A DNA stretch of 64,000 bases, taken from positions 3,646,200 through 3,710,199 of the forward strand of contig NZ_CP091740.1 in the NCBI RefSeq assembly GCF_022014595.1. Direction: 5' to 3'. Below the pieces are notes generated by a model that was given only the letters and a program-made list of their open reading frames with translations, searched no databases and was not told the origin of the DNA. The stretch is from Solitalea lacus. Its GTDB lineage: Bacteria > Bacteroidota > Bacteroidia > Sphingobacteriales > Sphingobacteriaceae. How positions within the stretch are numbered: position 1 is the stretch's first letter; the number at the start of each line of letters is the position of its first letter. A program made the translations under genes and the position numbers. Below are positions 16,121 to 26,000 of the stretch, in pieces.

Positions 16121-16496
16121 GTAGTCGTTGTTTTACTGGAATGCATGAGTTAGGACACTTTTTATAGCATTCTTACAAACCAAATTCTTGATTCTTTCTT
16201 ATAGCTAAGATACTTTAACCAATCATTACTTGCTTATGTATTTTTTGCAACTACCGGATTACAGCCCTACTTACGGTAAAAGTAGGGATACTTGATCCGG
16301 AATATCCAGTATTTTGAGCTCATTCGACGCAGCGCGCAAATTGTAGCAGCTATTGCGTAAATACCGAATTAATTATGCTTAGGTAATAAGCTATTATGAC
16401 TAAAAAACGTGCAGTTTCTGTTTTTTAGGCAGGTGGTAATGAAGAAAACTCAATAAAAAATCAAGGAAAGTGTTGGACTAATGTTGGACTAAAATA
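16121..16496. other. Intergenic region between Fic gene and tRNA-Ala
   Basis: No gene is supported. It contains a perfect 8-bp hairpin (CCCTACTT at 16265-16272 with AAGTAGGG at 16280-16287) whose loop includes TTACGGTAA, and two exact adjacent copies of TGTTGGACTAA at 16471-16481 and 16482-16492. Confidence 0.6.
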
Positions 16497-16531
16497 AATC
16501 AGGCTTTCAGAATTACTCTAAAAGCCTGATT
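16497..16531 (-). terminator. Terminator for tRNA-Ala
   Basis: AATCAGGCTTT and AAAGCCTGATT form a perfect 11-bp stem; on the minus strand the T-rich TTTATTTTAG follows. It lies seven bases beyond the tRNA 3' end. Confidence 0.75.
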
Positions 16532-16536
16532 ATCAG

Positions 16537-16611
<75 letters not shown>

Positions 16612-16810
16612 ATGAATATATGTACACTGACAAGTGTAAACCTGTCTTCCTCTTTCGGGACTGCAAAACTAAAAGTTCAACGCAATAATCCAAAAATTAT
16701 TTAAGCTATCTGAATAAATAATTTTGGAGCACTTTACTCACAGTTTACCCTTGATTATCGACTTAACACAACCATCGACATTAACCATTAATAATCAGAC
16801 AAATAAAAAC

Positions 16811-17482
16811 CTACCTTTCAAAAACCAATGATTCAGCATTCGCACCTAAATCTTCCAGTATTTTACAAATATCAGTGATGAATTTTTCTGGCCCACAAAC
16901 ATAAAAATGCTGTGAAAAGTTTTTAACTGTTTCTTTCAGGTAGATTTCATCGATATATTGTTCTTTAAAACCCACTACATTCTCACGAGTAAACACTTTA
17001 TAAAAGTCAGAACCAAGCATTTCGGTTAATTCATTATCGAGTATTACATCATGGGAGGTTTTATTAGAAAAAATCAAGGAATTGCCGGGAAGCATTCCTT
17101 TAACTTTCAAACTTCTTAAAATAGCAATAAATGGAGTAATCCCCGCTCCTCCGGCAATAAAAACACCAGTCCCTTTATATTCAATTGTTCCCCACGGATC
17201 ACCAATAATCAATTCAGTGCCAGCATTAATTTTACCCAACTCATTGGTTACACCCTTATGATCCTCGTAAATTTTAATAATAAACTCCAGGTAATCCCAT
17301 TGATTTAAACTGGTAAATGTAAAAGGTCGTTTTTCATCCTCCATACCCGGCAAGTTTATTGAAACTTCAGTTGCCTGTCCAGGTTCAAAAACAAAGCCGG
17401 CAGGTTTTTCAACCCTAAAGCGTTTTACATCATGGGTGATATATTCGGCCGATATTATTTTAACAGTATGTTGCTGTTCCAT
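16811..17482 (-). CDS. FAD/NAD(P)-binding flavodoxin/ferredoxin reductase-like protein
   Basis: The 223-residue protein has the ferredoxin-NADP reductase layout: an FAD-binding barrel with R-P-F-T-F-T-S (about 56-62), the loop G-A-G/G-G-A-G-I-T-P-F-I-A-I-L for NAD(P) pyrophosphate binding, and the terminal C-G-P-E-K-F motif of the nicotinamide site. It lacks a 2Fe-2S domain. Such small reductases pass electrons from NAD(P)H to flavodoxin, ferredoxin or a partner oxygenase; the partner is not encoded nearby. It is cytoplasmic and precedes no obvious operon partner; DUF4870 lies 38 bases upstream on the same strand. Confidence 0.88.
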   Translation of the reverse strand: MEQQHTVKIISAEYITHDVKRFRVEKPAGFVFEPGQATEVSINLPGMEDEKRPFTFTSLNQWDYLEFIIKIYEDHKGVTNELGKINAGTELIIGDPWGTIEYKGTGVFIAGGAGITPFIAILRSLKVKGMLPGNSLIFSNKTSHDVILDNELTEMLGSDFYKVFTRENVVGFKEQYIDEIYLKETVKNFSQHFYVCGPEKFITDICKILEDLGANAESLVFER

Positions 17483-17520
17483 TATAAGTTAGATTTAAAA
17501 AATAGAGATAAACAGAATAC

Positions 17521-17859
17521 CTATTTCAAAAACTTAATAGTTAATGGATAATTATAAAACTCGCCATTTGATGCCTTAACAGCACCAATAATTGGAAAAA
17601 TAACGGTTAATAATCCTATAAGTACCAATAGACCAATACCTATAAGCAAAAGGATGAGGATGCAAGAGATAACTACGTAGATAAAAAAGCTGATCTGGAA
17701 ATTGATGATCTCCTTTGCATGATCTTCCAGATTCATTACTTCATCTTTTTTCATTTGCCATAACAACATGGGTACCAACAAACCTCCAAATGGAAATACA
17801 AAATTAGCCAACTGACTTAAATGGGTAAGCATTATGAACTGCTTGTCTTCACGTAGCAT
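17521..17859 (-). CDS. DUF4870 membrane protein
   Basis: The 112-residue protein matches DUF4870 (Tic20-like): an N-terminal H-L-S-Q-L-A-N-F-V-F-P-F-G-G helix, the conserved H-A-K-E-I-I-N-F-Q-I-S cytoplasmic turn, and a long hydrophobic hairpin (I-L-I-L-L-L-I-G-I-G-L-L) before I-I-G-A-V-K-A. Three to four transmembrane helices are expected. The role is unknown. It is probably co-transcribed with the downstream reductase gene, 38 bases away. Confidence 0.88.
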   Translation of the reverse strand: MLREDKQFIMLTHLSQLANFVFPFGGLLVPMLLWQMKKDEVMNLEDHAKEIINFQISFFIYVVISCILILLLIGIGLLVLIGLLTVIFPIIGAVKASNGEFYNYPLTIKFLK

Positions 17860-17931
17860 ATTTATCGTATTAGATGATTCTTAACGCATTCAAGATAACT
17901 AATTTTAAACATTTGGTTGCATCAACTAAAA

Positions 17932-17965
17932 AGAAAATCCCGGCGATGAATCGCAGGGATTTTCT
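17932..17965 (-). terminator. Terminator after lpxB
   Basis: AGAAAATCCC and GGGATTTTCT form a 10-bp stem extended by an inner GCGA/TCGC pair; on the minus strand it is followed by TTTTTAG. It separates lpxB from the DUF4870 gene. Confidence 0.8.
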
Positions 17966-18003
17966 ATGTATTTGTAATTAAAATGAGGTATTGTCTTAGC
18001 TAA

Positions 18004-19134
18004 TTAAACAGACACACTCTTGTTTTCACTATTGATGTATTTAATAATGAGTTTTGCAGTTCGCTCAGATGCTCCAGGATTACCCATTATGCGATCAAGT
18101 TCATCATAATTATAAAGCATCTTGGCTCTATACTGCTTGTCATTTAAAATATTGTTTAATTCAACCTGTAAGTTTTTTTCATTGCAATCCTCTTGAATCA
18201 ACTCTTTAACCACCAATTTATTGGCAATCAGATTCACCAGAGAGATAAACTTAATTTTGACAAGAGCTTTCGCAATGGCAATACTTAAAGAATTGCCTTT
18301 GTAAACTACAATTTGGGGAACATTTAGCAAAGCTGTTTCCAATGTTGCCGTACCTGAAGCTACTATGGCGGCTTCGGCATTGTTCAGTAAATCATAAGTT
18401 TGTCCAAAAACGACAGGAATATTTTTCCCGGCCTTGTATTGCTCATAATAATCTGCAGCAAAGGTAGGAGCTCCTGCAATTACAAATTGTTTATCCGGAA
18501 AATGCTCTTGCATTTTCACCATCTCTGGCAACAAACGTTCAATTTCTTGTTTGCGGCTGCCTGGTAATAAGGCTACAATTGACTGAAGTTCTAATTTATT
18601 CTCAGCTATAAAACCTGGATTGAATGAATATCCAGAAATAGCATCAAGTAAAGGATTGCCAACATACTCAACTTGCATTCCCCATTTGTTATAAAAGTCA
18701 ACTTCAAATGGCAGAATGCAGAACATATGATCGACCACTTTCTTTATTTTCAACACCCTTTTTTGATTCCATGCCCAAACTTTAGGTGAAATATAATAGT
18801 GCACTTTTATGCCATTATGCTTGGCAAATTCAGCTATTTTCAAGTTAAAACCAGGAAAATCAACCAGTATCAAAGCATCAGGGCGATGTTTAATCAAATC
18901 GGATTTACAATCAGAAAGATTTTTCAGAATCTTACGAAGATTCACCACTACCTCAACAAAGCCCATAAAGGCCATTTCTTTGTAATGCTTTTTGATATTT
19001 TCACTTTCCTGAAGCATCAAATCTCCTCCCCAAAAGCGAAATTCAGCAGTAGGATCCTCAACCTTTAAGGCCTTCATCAAATTGGAGCCATGTAAATCTC
19101 CCGAAGCCTCACCGGCAATAATATAGTATTTCAT
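18004..19134 (-). CDS. lpxB: Lipid-A-disaccharide synthase
   Basis: The 376-residue protein is normal length for LpxB (GT19). It begins K-Y-Y-I-I-A-G-E-A-S-G-D-L-H-G, the hallmark N-terminal motif, and contains V-D-F-P-G-F-N, Y-Y-I-S-P-K-V-W-A-W, V-G-N-P-L, L-L-P-G-S-R-K-Q-E-I and A-S-G-T-A-T-L-E, all family signatures. The enzyme joins UDP-diacylglucosamine and lipid X to form the lipid A disaccharide at the inner membrane. It follows surE and a small membrane protein on the same strand, probably as an operon. Confidence 0.97.
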   Translation of the reverse strand: MKYYIIAGEASGDLHGSNLMKALKVEDPTAEFRFWGGDLMLQESENIKKHYKEMAFMGFVEVVVNLRKILKNLSDCKSDLIKHRPDALILVDFPGFNLKIAEFAKHNGIKVHYYISPKVWAWNQKRVLKIKKVVDHMFCILPFEVDFYNKWGMQVEYVGNPLLDAISGYSFNPGFIAENKLELQSIVALLPGSRKQEIERLLPEMVKMQEHFPDKQFVIAGAPTFAADYYEQYKAGKNIPVVFGQTYDLLNNAEAAIVASGTATLETALLNVPQIVVYKGNSLSIAIAKALVKIKFISLVNLIANKLVVKELIQEDCNEKNLQVELNNILNDKQYRAKMLYNYDELDRIMGNPGASERTAKLIIKYINSENKSVSV

Positions 19135-19211
19135 TTAATTTCTTTCCATAATCTGTCCAAAGCCAATGTCCTACTATGACCTATAGCTATGAACCAATGA
19201 CTTTTCTTTTA

Positions 19212-19514
19212 TTAACCTTTAAAGAAAAAAACGGCCAAAACAACCACAAAAGAAACCAAAAACACACCTTTACCGGTATTATTGATCTCTTTCTTAAAAT
19301 AGTAACGCACTAGGAGCAGATTTACAATCATTCCAAGCAGGTAAACTGATGAATCCCTGATTCCAAGTTTATCTCCCAAATGTATAAACTCAACCAAAAA
19401 AAAGGTTAAAGCCGGAATTATGGCCCCTAATCCTAATCCTAATAGAAAGTTATCTTTTGAAAACAGTCCGCTTGAAGGGTTCTGTCCAGAGGGTATTTGT
19501 AAATTTTCGCTCAT
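19212..19514 (-). CDS. Small membrane protein of unknown function between surE and lpxB
   Basis: The 100-residue product has a polar N-terminus with S-G-Q-N-P-S-S-G and three predicted hydrophobic helices (L-L-G-L-G-L-G-A-I-I-P-A-L-T-F-F-L; Y-L-L-G-M-I-V-N-L-L-L-V; V-F-L-V-S-F-V-V-V-L-A-V-F-F). I do not recognise a named domain. It starts 15 bases after the surE stop and precedes lpxB, so it is likely part of that operon and may relate to envelope biogenesis, but that is inference from position only. Confidence 0.75.
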   Translation of the reverse strand: MSENLQIPSGQNPSSGLFSKDNFLLGLGLGAIIPALTFFLVEFIHLGDKLGIRDSSVYLLGMIVNLLLVRYYFKKEINNTGKGVFLVSFVVVLAVFFFKG

Positions 19515-19529
19515 ACACCAATCTAATAG

Positions 19530-20300
19530 TTAGACATTAAAATTCCAATTCTTTAAGATGGGAATTGCATTATATGAAGTAAAATCAAAATGAATTGGAA
19601 CCACCGATGCGAAACCTTTATTAAGCGCATATTCATCAGTATCCTCTCCTTTATCATTCAAAACAAATTTTCCGGTAAGCCAAAAATATTTCCTGCCATT
19701 GGGGTCAATACGCTCATCAAATTCTTCTTCCCATTTTGCAATTGCCTGTCTGCACACTTTTAATCCTTTTATTTCCTTTCCTGCCGGAAAGTTTACATTC
19801 AACAATGTCCCCACAGGTAATTCGTTTGCCAATATTTGACGTGCAATTTCTGCAACAAAAGGCCTGGTGGCTGAAAAATCTGCGTCCTGCCTGAAATCAC
19901 CTAAAGAAAAGCCTACTGACGGTATTCCTTCAATAGCGCCTTCCATTGCGGCCGACATAGTTCCAGAGTAAATTACATTAATTGATGAATTAAACCCGTG
20001 GTTGATACCTGAAACCAACAAGTCTGGCTTTTTGTGCAGCACCTTATTCACGGCCAACTTCACACAATCAACCGGTGTTCCTGAACACTGGTACATCTCC
20101 ACACCTTCATAAATATTCACTTTATCAAGACGCAAAGGTTTGGCAATGGTAACGGCGTGTCCCATTGCCGATTGCGGACTATCGGGAGCAACAACCACTA
20201 CATCTCCCAATTCCTGCATCAGTTCAATAAGCACTTTAATACCCGGAGCAGTTATTCCATCATCATTTGTAATTAATATAGTAGGACGATGTTTAGTCAT
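19530..20300 (-). CDS. surE: 5'/3'-nucleotidase SurE
   Basis: The 256-residue protein shows the SurE signature I-T-N-D-D-G-I-T-A-P-G at residues 10-20, including the metal-binding Asp pair, plus V-V-A-P-D-S-P-Q-S-A, C-S-G-T-P-V-D-C-V, V-S-G-I-N-H-G, and Y-S-G-T-M-S-A-A-M-E-G. SurE is a divalent-metal-dependent phosphatase acting on nucleoside monophosphates and related compounds in the cytoplasm. It heads the surE, small membrane protein, lpxB group on the minus strand. Confidence 0.97.
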   Translation of the reverse strand: MTKHRPTILITNDDGITAPGIKVLIELMQELGDVVVVAPDSPQSAMGHAVTIAKPLRLDKVNIYEGVEMYQCSGTPVDCVKLAVNKVLHKKPDLLVSGINHGFNSSINVIYSGTMSAAMEGAIEGIPSVGFSLGDFRQDADFSATRPFVAEIARQILANELPVGTLLNVNFPAGKEIKGLKVCRQAIAKWEEEFDERIDPNGRKYFWLTGKFVLNDKGEDTDEYALNKGFASVVPIHFDFTSYNAIPILKNWNFNV

Positions 20301-20413
20301 AATCTTATAAAATTTGAATCGATGCGAAAATAAGGATTAAGCAATAGAATGATAAATCCAATCCCTATTTCAATAGATTAAAACCCAAGGATAAATTATT
20401 AAAGGTATCCAAC

Positions 20414-20433
20414 AAAAAAGGCCCATAAGGGCC
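20414..20433 (-). terminator. Terminator after the lmo0937-type gene
   Basis: GGCCC (20420-20424) and GGGCC (20429-20433) pair around ATAA, and on the minus strand six T follow. It is 39 bases beyond the small gene's stop. Confidence 0.65.
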
Positions 20434-20471
20434 CAAAATAAACCAAGAGTAACTGTTATAATGACATGGCA

Positions 20472-20624
20472 TTAAACGCTTCTTTCTTTTAAAACATTAA
20501 GCACGATTGAGATTATTCCCAATACCAGCATCAAATGAATGATACTTCCTGCCGAATAAACAAAAAAACCTAAAATCCATCCGATTATCAAAATTACCGC
20601 CACCAGATACAAAATGCCGTTCAT
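20472..20624 (-). CDS. lmo0937-type (DUF5670) small membrane protein
   Basis: A 50-residue frame from the ATG at 20624 reads M-N-G-I-L-Y-L-V-A-V-I-L-I-I-G-W-I-L-G-F-F and then S-I-I-H-L-M-L-V-L-G-I-I, ending K-E-R-S-V. The two short hydrophobic helices with the W-I-L-G-F-F turn and I-I-H-L/I-L pattern match the lmo0937 family of tiny bacterial membrane proteins, of unknown function and often linked to envelope stress. A terminator follows, supporting an independent transcript. Confidence 0.8.
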   Translation of the reverse strand: MNGILYLVAVILIIGWILGFFVYSAGSIIHLMLVLGIISIVLNVLKERSV

Positions 20625-20784
20625 CACTAAAAATTATAAAAATATTGTAGGACATTGAAATAATGATGCCAAAATGCTGTTCCTAAATTAAACTATTGTA
20701 TTTAATGGCGCACCAAACTTTTCCATTATTTTCCTACAACCTCTAAATGAGAACATTGAGAAATTACTTCCCCAAAACATCAAC

Positions 20785-20806
20785 AAAAAAGGAGCTTTAA
20801 AGCTCC
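20785..20806 (-). terminator. Terminator after acs
   Basis: The palindrome GGAGCTTTAAAGCTCC at 20791-20806 is followed on the minus strand by six T. It lies 11 bases past the acs stop. Confidence 0.85.
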
Positions 20807-20816
20807 CTTCTATTTT

Positions 20817-22718
20817 TTACATAATTACACCTGCTTTTATTTCCTCAACAACAGCAGGATCTAGCAATGTTGAGGTATCTCCAACATTGGCAAGATCTCC
20901 TTCAGCAACCTTGCGCAAAATACGACGCATGATTTTACCTGAACGTGTTTTCGGCAATCCGCTTACAAACTGAATTTTATCAGGTTTGGCAATCGGGCCA
21001 ATAATGCGCGAAACAGTCATTAGGATATCCTGTTTCATTAAATTAGCATCTGCAGGTGTTTTTTCGGTGATAACGTAGGCATAAATACCTTGTCCCTTAA
21101 TATCATGTGGAAAACCAACAACAGCCGATTCCACCACACCCGTATGCATATTGATTGCATTTTCCACCTCTGCTGTTCCAATCCGGTGACCGGAAACATT
21201 GATCACATCGTCTACGCGACCAGTAATGCGGTAATAACCGTCTTCATCACGCATGCAACCATCACCAGTAAAATACAAATTCTCGTAAGTTGAGAAATAA
21301 GTTTTACGACAGCGCTCATGGTCACCATAAGTAGTTCGGATCATTCCAGGCCAAGGGAACTTGATACATAAATTACCTGAAACCCCGTTACCCTCAATTT
21401 CATTGCCTCTTTCATCAACTAAACAAGGTTGCACACCAGGCAATGGCAGTGTTGCATAACCAGGTTTCAACGGAGTTATATTTGAAATTGGAGAAATAAG
21501 AATACCACCTGTTTCGGTTTGCCACCAAGTATCCACAATCGGACAACGTCCCTTGCCAATATGCTCATGAAACCAGTGCCAAGCCTCCTCATTAATCGGC
21601 TCTCCTACTGATCCAAGCTTAGTCAATGATGACAGATCTTTCTTCTCTACATATTTCAGTCCTGAAGCCATCAATGAGCGAATTGCCGTTGGAGCTGTAT
21701 ATAAGGTTGTAACTCTATGTTTTTGAACAATATCCCAAAAACGTCCCGGATCAGGCCAAGTAGGAATACCTTCAAACATAACAGAAGTTGCTCCGGATAA
21801 TAATGGTCCGTAAACAATATACGAGTGACCTGTAATCCACCCGATATCTGCAGTACAGAAGAAAATCTCGGGCTGTTGGTATTGAAATACGCTTTCAAAT
21901 GTGTACTGAGCAAATACCATATAACCACCGCAGGTATGCAGTACACCTTTTGGCTTGCCGGTTGAACCGGATGTGTATAAAATGAATAAGGTATCTTCTG
22001 CATCCATTGGCTCGGCTGGACAATCAGCGTTAACAGTTGCCAATTCTTCATCCCACCAATAATCTCGACCGCGCTGCATATAAACAGGAGTTTTGATTTT
22101 GGTATAAACAATAACTTTTTTTACAGAAGGACATAATTCCAAAGCATCATCCATTACCGATTTAAGCGGTATTTCTTTATTTCCACGTACGCCACCATCA
22201 GCTGTAATAACCATTGTTGCTTGTGCATCCTGAATCCTGTCGGCAATTGAATGAGCCGAAAACCCACCAAACACTACTGAATGTATAGCTCCGATACGAG
22301 CACATGCCAATACCGCAATAGCCAACTCAGGAATCATCGGCATATAAATACAAATACGATCACCTTTTTTAGCACCGTGCTTCTTCAACACGTTGGCAAA
22401 GCGACAAACCTTCTCATATAACTCACGATAAGTATATTTTACGGTTATATCATTCGGGTTATTAGGTTCCCAAATGTAGGCTACGGTATTTCCATTCTTT
22501 TCAAGGTGTCTGTCAAGGCAGTTTTCAGTAATGTTCAACTTACCCCCTACAAACCATTTCACGTTAGGTTCGGCAAAATTCCAATCAAGCACCTTATCCC
22601 ATTTCTGTTGCCAACGGAACGTACCGGCAATGTCCGCCCAAAAACCTTCAGGATCCTCAACACTTTTTTTGTACACCTGTTGGTATTCTTCAAACGAACT
22701 GATTTTAAAGCTACTCAT
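20817..22718 (-). CDS. acs: Acetyl-CoA synthetase (acetate-CoA ligase)
   Basis: The 633-residue protein is full length. It contains the ATP-binding motif Y-T-S-G-S-T-G-K-P-K-G (248-258), the W-Q-T-E-T-G-G segment of the acyl site, Y-F-T-G-D-G and V-D-D-V-I-N-V-S-G-H-R for the hinge, and S-G-K595-I-M-R-R with the lysine that is reversibly acetylated in this family. It activates acetate to acetyl-CoA through acetyl-AMP in the cytoplasm. It is monocistronic with a strong terminator. Confidence 0.98.
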   Translation of the reverse strand: MSSFKISSFEEYQQVYKKSVEDPEGFWADIAGTFRWQQKWDKVLDWNFAEPNVKWFVGGKLNITENCLDRHLEKNGNTVAYIWEPNNPNDITVKYTYRELYEKVCRFANVLKKHGAKKGDRICIYMPMIPELAIAVLACARIGAIHSVVFGGFSAHSIADRIQDAQATMVITADGGVRGNKEIPLKSVMDDALELCPSVKKVIVYTKIKTPVYMQRGRDYWWDEELATVNADCPAEPMDAEDTLFILYTSGSTGKPKGVLHTCGGYMVFAQYTFESVFQYQQPEIFFCTADIGWITGHSYIVYGPLLSGATSVMFEGIPTWPDPGRFWDIVQKHRVTTLYTAPTAIRSLMASGLKYVEKKDLSSLTKLGSVGEPINEEAWHWFHEHIGKGRCPIVDTWWQTETGGILISPISNITPLKPGYATLPLPGVQPCLVDERGNEIEGNGVSGNLCIKFPWPGMIRTTYGDHERCRKTYFSTYENLYFTGDGCMRDEDGYYRITGRVDDVINVSGHRIGTAEVENAINMHTGVVESAVVGFPHDIKGQGIYAYVITEKTPADANLMKQDILMTVSRIIGPIAKPDKIQFVSGLPKTRSGKIMRRILRKVAEGDLANVGDTSTLLDPAVVEEIKAGVIM

Positions 22719-22944
22719 AAATAATAAATTGGGCTGAAAATTTAATAATAATTACAACAAAGTTTTGCAACTATAAAAAACTATACAATATTATATTATC
22801 AAATCCTAAAAACGAAAATTAACATCAATTAATTTAATAACGAATAATAAAGTTACTGATTATCGATGGTCAAAAATTCTTTTATTGCACAAGTAAAGAC
22901 ATTTGTTAATCCAATAAAATCAGCAAATCAGTCGAAATTTCCCA

Positions 22945-22976
22945 ATAAAAAAGAGATTGCTTTAAGACAACCTCTT
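22945..22976 (-). terminator. Terminator after the MBG-repeat protein gene
   Basis: On the minus strand AAGAGGTTG pairs with CAATCTCTT (one G-U wobble) around an 8-base loop, followed by TTTTTTATTG. It is 34 bases past the stop codon. Confidence 0.65.
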
Positions 22977-23009
22977 CAATTTTACTAAATACTGTAAACC
23001 AAAAACCAA

Positions 23010-26000
23010 TTACAATTTCATTGCTCTTAAAGCAACTTGTCTTGATCCTTGACGAACCACAACTGAATATAAACCAGGCCCTAAACTGCTTCCAAAATGG
23101 ATTAGATCTGATGCTTTTCCTGTAACAAGTTCTAATTGTTGTCCGGTATTAATATCCACCACCCTCACTTCAACATCTTCATCGCTTGCGTTTTCAATCT
23201 GAAGAGTAAAATCCGTAACACTTGGATTTGGCAACAAATGTGCATCAAGTCCTTTTTTATCATTAGTTAAAAAATCACCGTTTATAGCTTCATCAGTAAC
23301 ATTAATAGTTGTTATTGGGCTAACAAGTTTAAAATTCGGATTAACTCCTGTAAACACCGCAGTAACGATATTATCCCCCACAACTACAGCAGGTATTACT
23401 GAAGTTAAACTAACTTGGAGTGATCCAGTTAAATTAATGCCAATCACTTCCAGTGGAACCGTACCAACTTCTGTTTCACCGATTTTAAATGTTACTTGTG
23501 TAGCAGCCTGAGTACTTCCATTTACACCTGCTTGAATATGTGCCATAAAGCGAACGGTTTCATTACGATGAATCGTGTGTGGAGTTGCTATAACAAAACT
23601 TTTAGTTGCAGAACCATCTGAAACCGGAGTTGTTATAGTTAGATTAGCACCTATATAGGTTAAGCTATAATTGTTGCTTAGGCCAAAATTTAACTCGCTT
23701 GGCTTTATGGCGTAATTACCGATCTGTTCCCCTGGATCTCTTGTTAATTCATCATTAAATGTTTCGCCGTTAACCAACGAACCATTGGTCATTTGACAAG
23801 TCAATTCAGGATCAGAGGTGCCATACACTTTTGTTTTGGCGTGGGCGATGATTGTTAAGGCTTTCTGGCTAATGGTCAACAAGGCATTGGCTGCAGTCAC
23901 ATTATAGTTAGGATTATCTCCCAAACTAACCGAAATCGGATAAGTGCCCACGTTTGAATCTTTCAATGCATCAGTTGATAAACTGTAATTCAACACATCG
24001 CCGTTGACTGTTCCAGTCACCTCGGCATCCAACTCAGGATTATCGTCTCCGTAAGTTTTCGCTTTGGCATTGGCTGTTACATTGGCGGCTTTCTGACCAA
24101 TGGTCAACAAGGCATTGGCTACAGTTACATTATAATTAGGATTATCTCCCAAGCTAACCGAAATCGGATAGGTGCCCACGTTTGAATATTTCAATGCATC
24201 AGTTGATAAACTGTAATTCAACACATCGCCGTTAACTGTTCCTGTCATCTCGGCATCCAACTCAGGATTATCGTCTCCGTAGGTTTTCGCTTTGGTATTG
24301 GCTGTTACATTGGCGGCTTTCTGACCAATGGTCAACAAGGCATTGGCTGCAGTTACATTATAATTAGGATTATCTCCCAAATTAACCGAAATCGGATAGG
24401 TGCCCACGTTTGAATATTTCAATACATCAGTTGATAAACTATAATTCAACACATCGCCGTTGACTGTTCCTGTCACCTGGGCATCCAATTCAGGATTATC
24501 GTCTCCGTAGGTTTTCGCTTTGGCATTGGCTGTTACATTGGCGGCTTTCTGACCAATGGTCAACAAGGCATTGGCTACAGTTACATTGTAATTAGGATTA
24601 TCTCCCAAGCTAACCGCAATCGGATAAGTGCCCACGTTTGAATATTTCAATGCATCAGTTGATAAACTGAAATTCAACACATCGCCGTTGACTGTTCCAG
24701 TCACCTCCGCATCCAATTCAGGATTATCATCTCCGTAGGTTTTCGCTTTGGCATTGGCTGTTACATTGGCGGCTTTCTGACCAATGGTCAACAAGGCATT
24801 GACTACTGTTACATTATAATTAGGATTATCTCCCAAGCTAACCGAAATCGGATAAGTGCCCACGTTTGAATATTTCAATGCATCAGTTGATAAACTGTAA
24901 TTCAACACTTCGCCGTTGACTGCTCCTGTCACCTCCGCATCCAACTCAGGATTATCGTCTCCGTATGTTTTCGTTTTGGCATTGGCCGTTATGCTTGCGT
25001 CTTTGGCTATAATATCAGCTGTTGTACTAGCCGTTAATGAACTCAGGATATAATTGGCATTATCGATTGCTACCGTCGCTGTCACTGGTTTATTAACTCC
25101 CACATTCTTGGTATCAAAATGGGCATTGCTTACTATTACGTTTACAATATCACCACTTATCAAATCTGCTGTCGGCACACTGCCGACGGTTGTAGCAGCA
25201 GTTGATCCATCATATATTTTATCAGCAGTAGTAATACTTGCTGTCAGAGATTTCGGTATTATATCAGCTCTTAAACTTTGAAGAATCAAAGTATAATTTC
25301 CTGCCTGTGCGCCGGTTAAAAATTGCCCAGAAGGAGTCACTACTATACCATTGCTAACATTTACTCCGGCAAAGGTTCCTACAGAAGTATTTGTAACACC
25401 TACCACATCGCCAATAAATGGTTTCCCATCATTATCCGCTCCTGTACCAATTGTTTCTGGCGATAACAAAACAGCAGTACCAGTAAGTGTTGCGACATTT
25501 GTCCCATCATAAGTTTTATTGTTTGCAGAAAGCCCTGTTTCGGTTAGCGCTTTTGCAGTAATATTTGCAAAGGCAGAAGGCTGGCTTAAAGTATAATTGG
25601 AAGATTTTGAGCCGCTGATACCAAAACCTGTAATGGTAACAGTCTTATTCGTACCAACATTTTTGTCGGCAAATACACCACTTGCACTTCCTGAATTTAA
25701 AGTAACATCATCACCTATTACGAGGTTACTCAATATGGCCCCACCAGTATTCAAAGTAGATGTTGTTGTACCATTATACACTTTATTATTTGCAGTGACT
25801 CCCGATATTGTCAACGGGCGCTTATCAATAACCAATGTCCCATCGACTGTTGCCCTATCAGTAGACTCCGTTACTCTAAAAGTAACTCCAGCTGTAGCTG
25901 CAGCAGAAGTACTAATGGTTAATGTTAAAGTGGAAGTAGTAGATCCATTCTTAGCCACAATTAAAGTTGAAGGAGAAAATGATGCGGTTACTCCAGCAGG

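Noticed and set aside
23865-25004. CRISPR-like repeat array
   Set aside because: The units are contiguous, 228 bp and coding (MBG domains), with no spacers.
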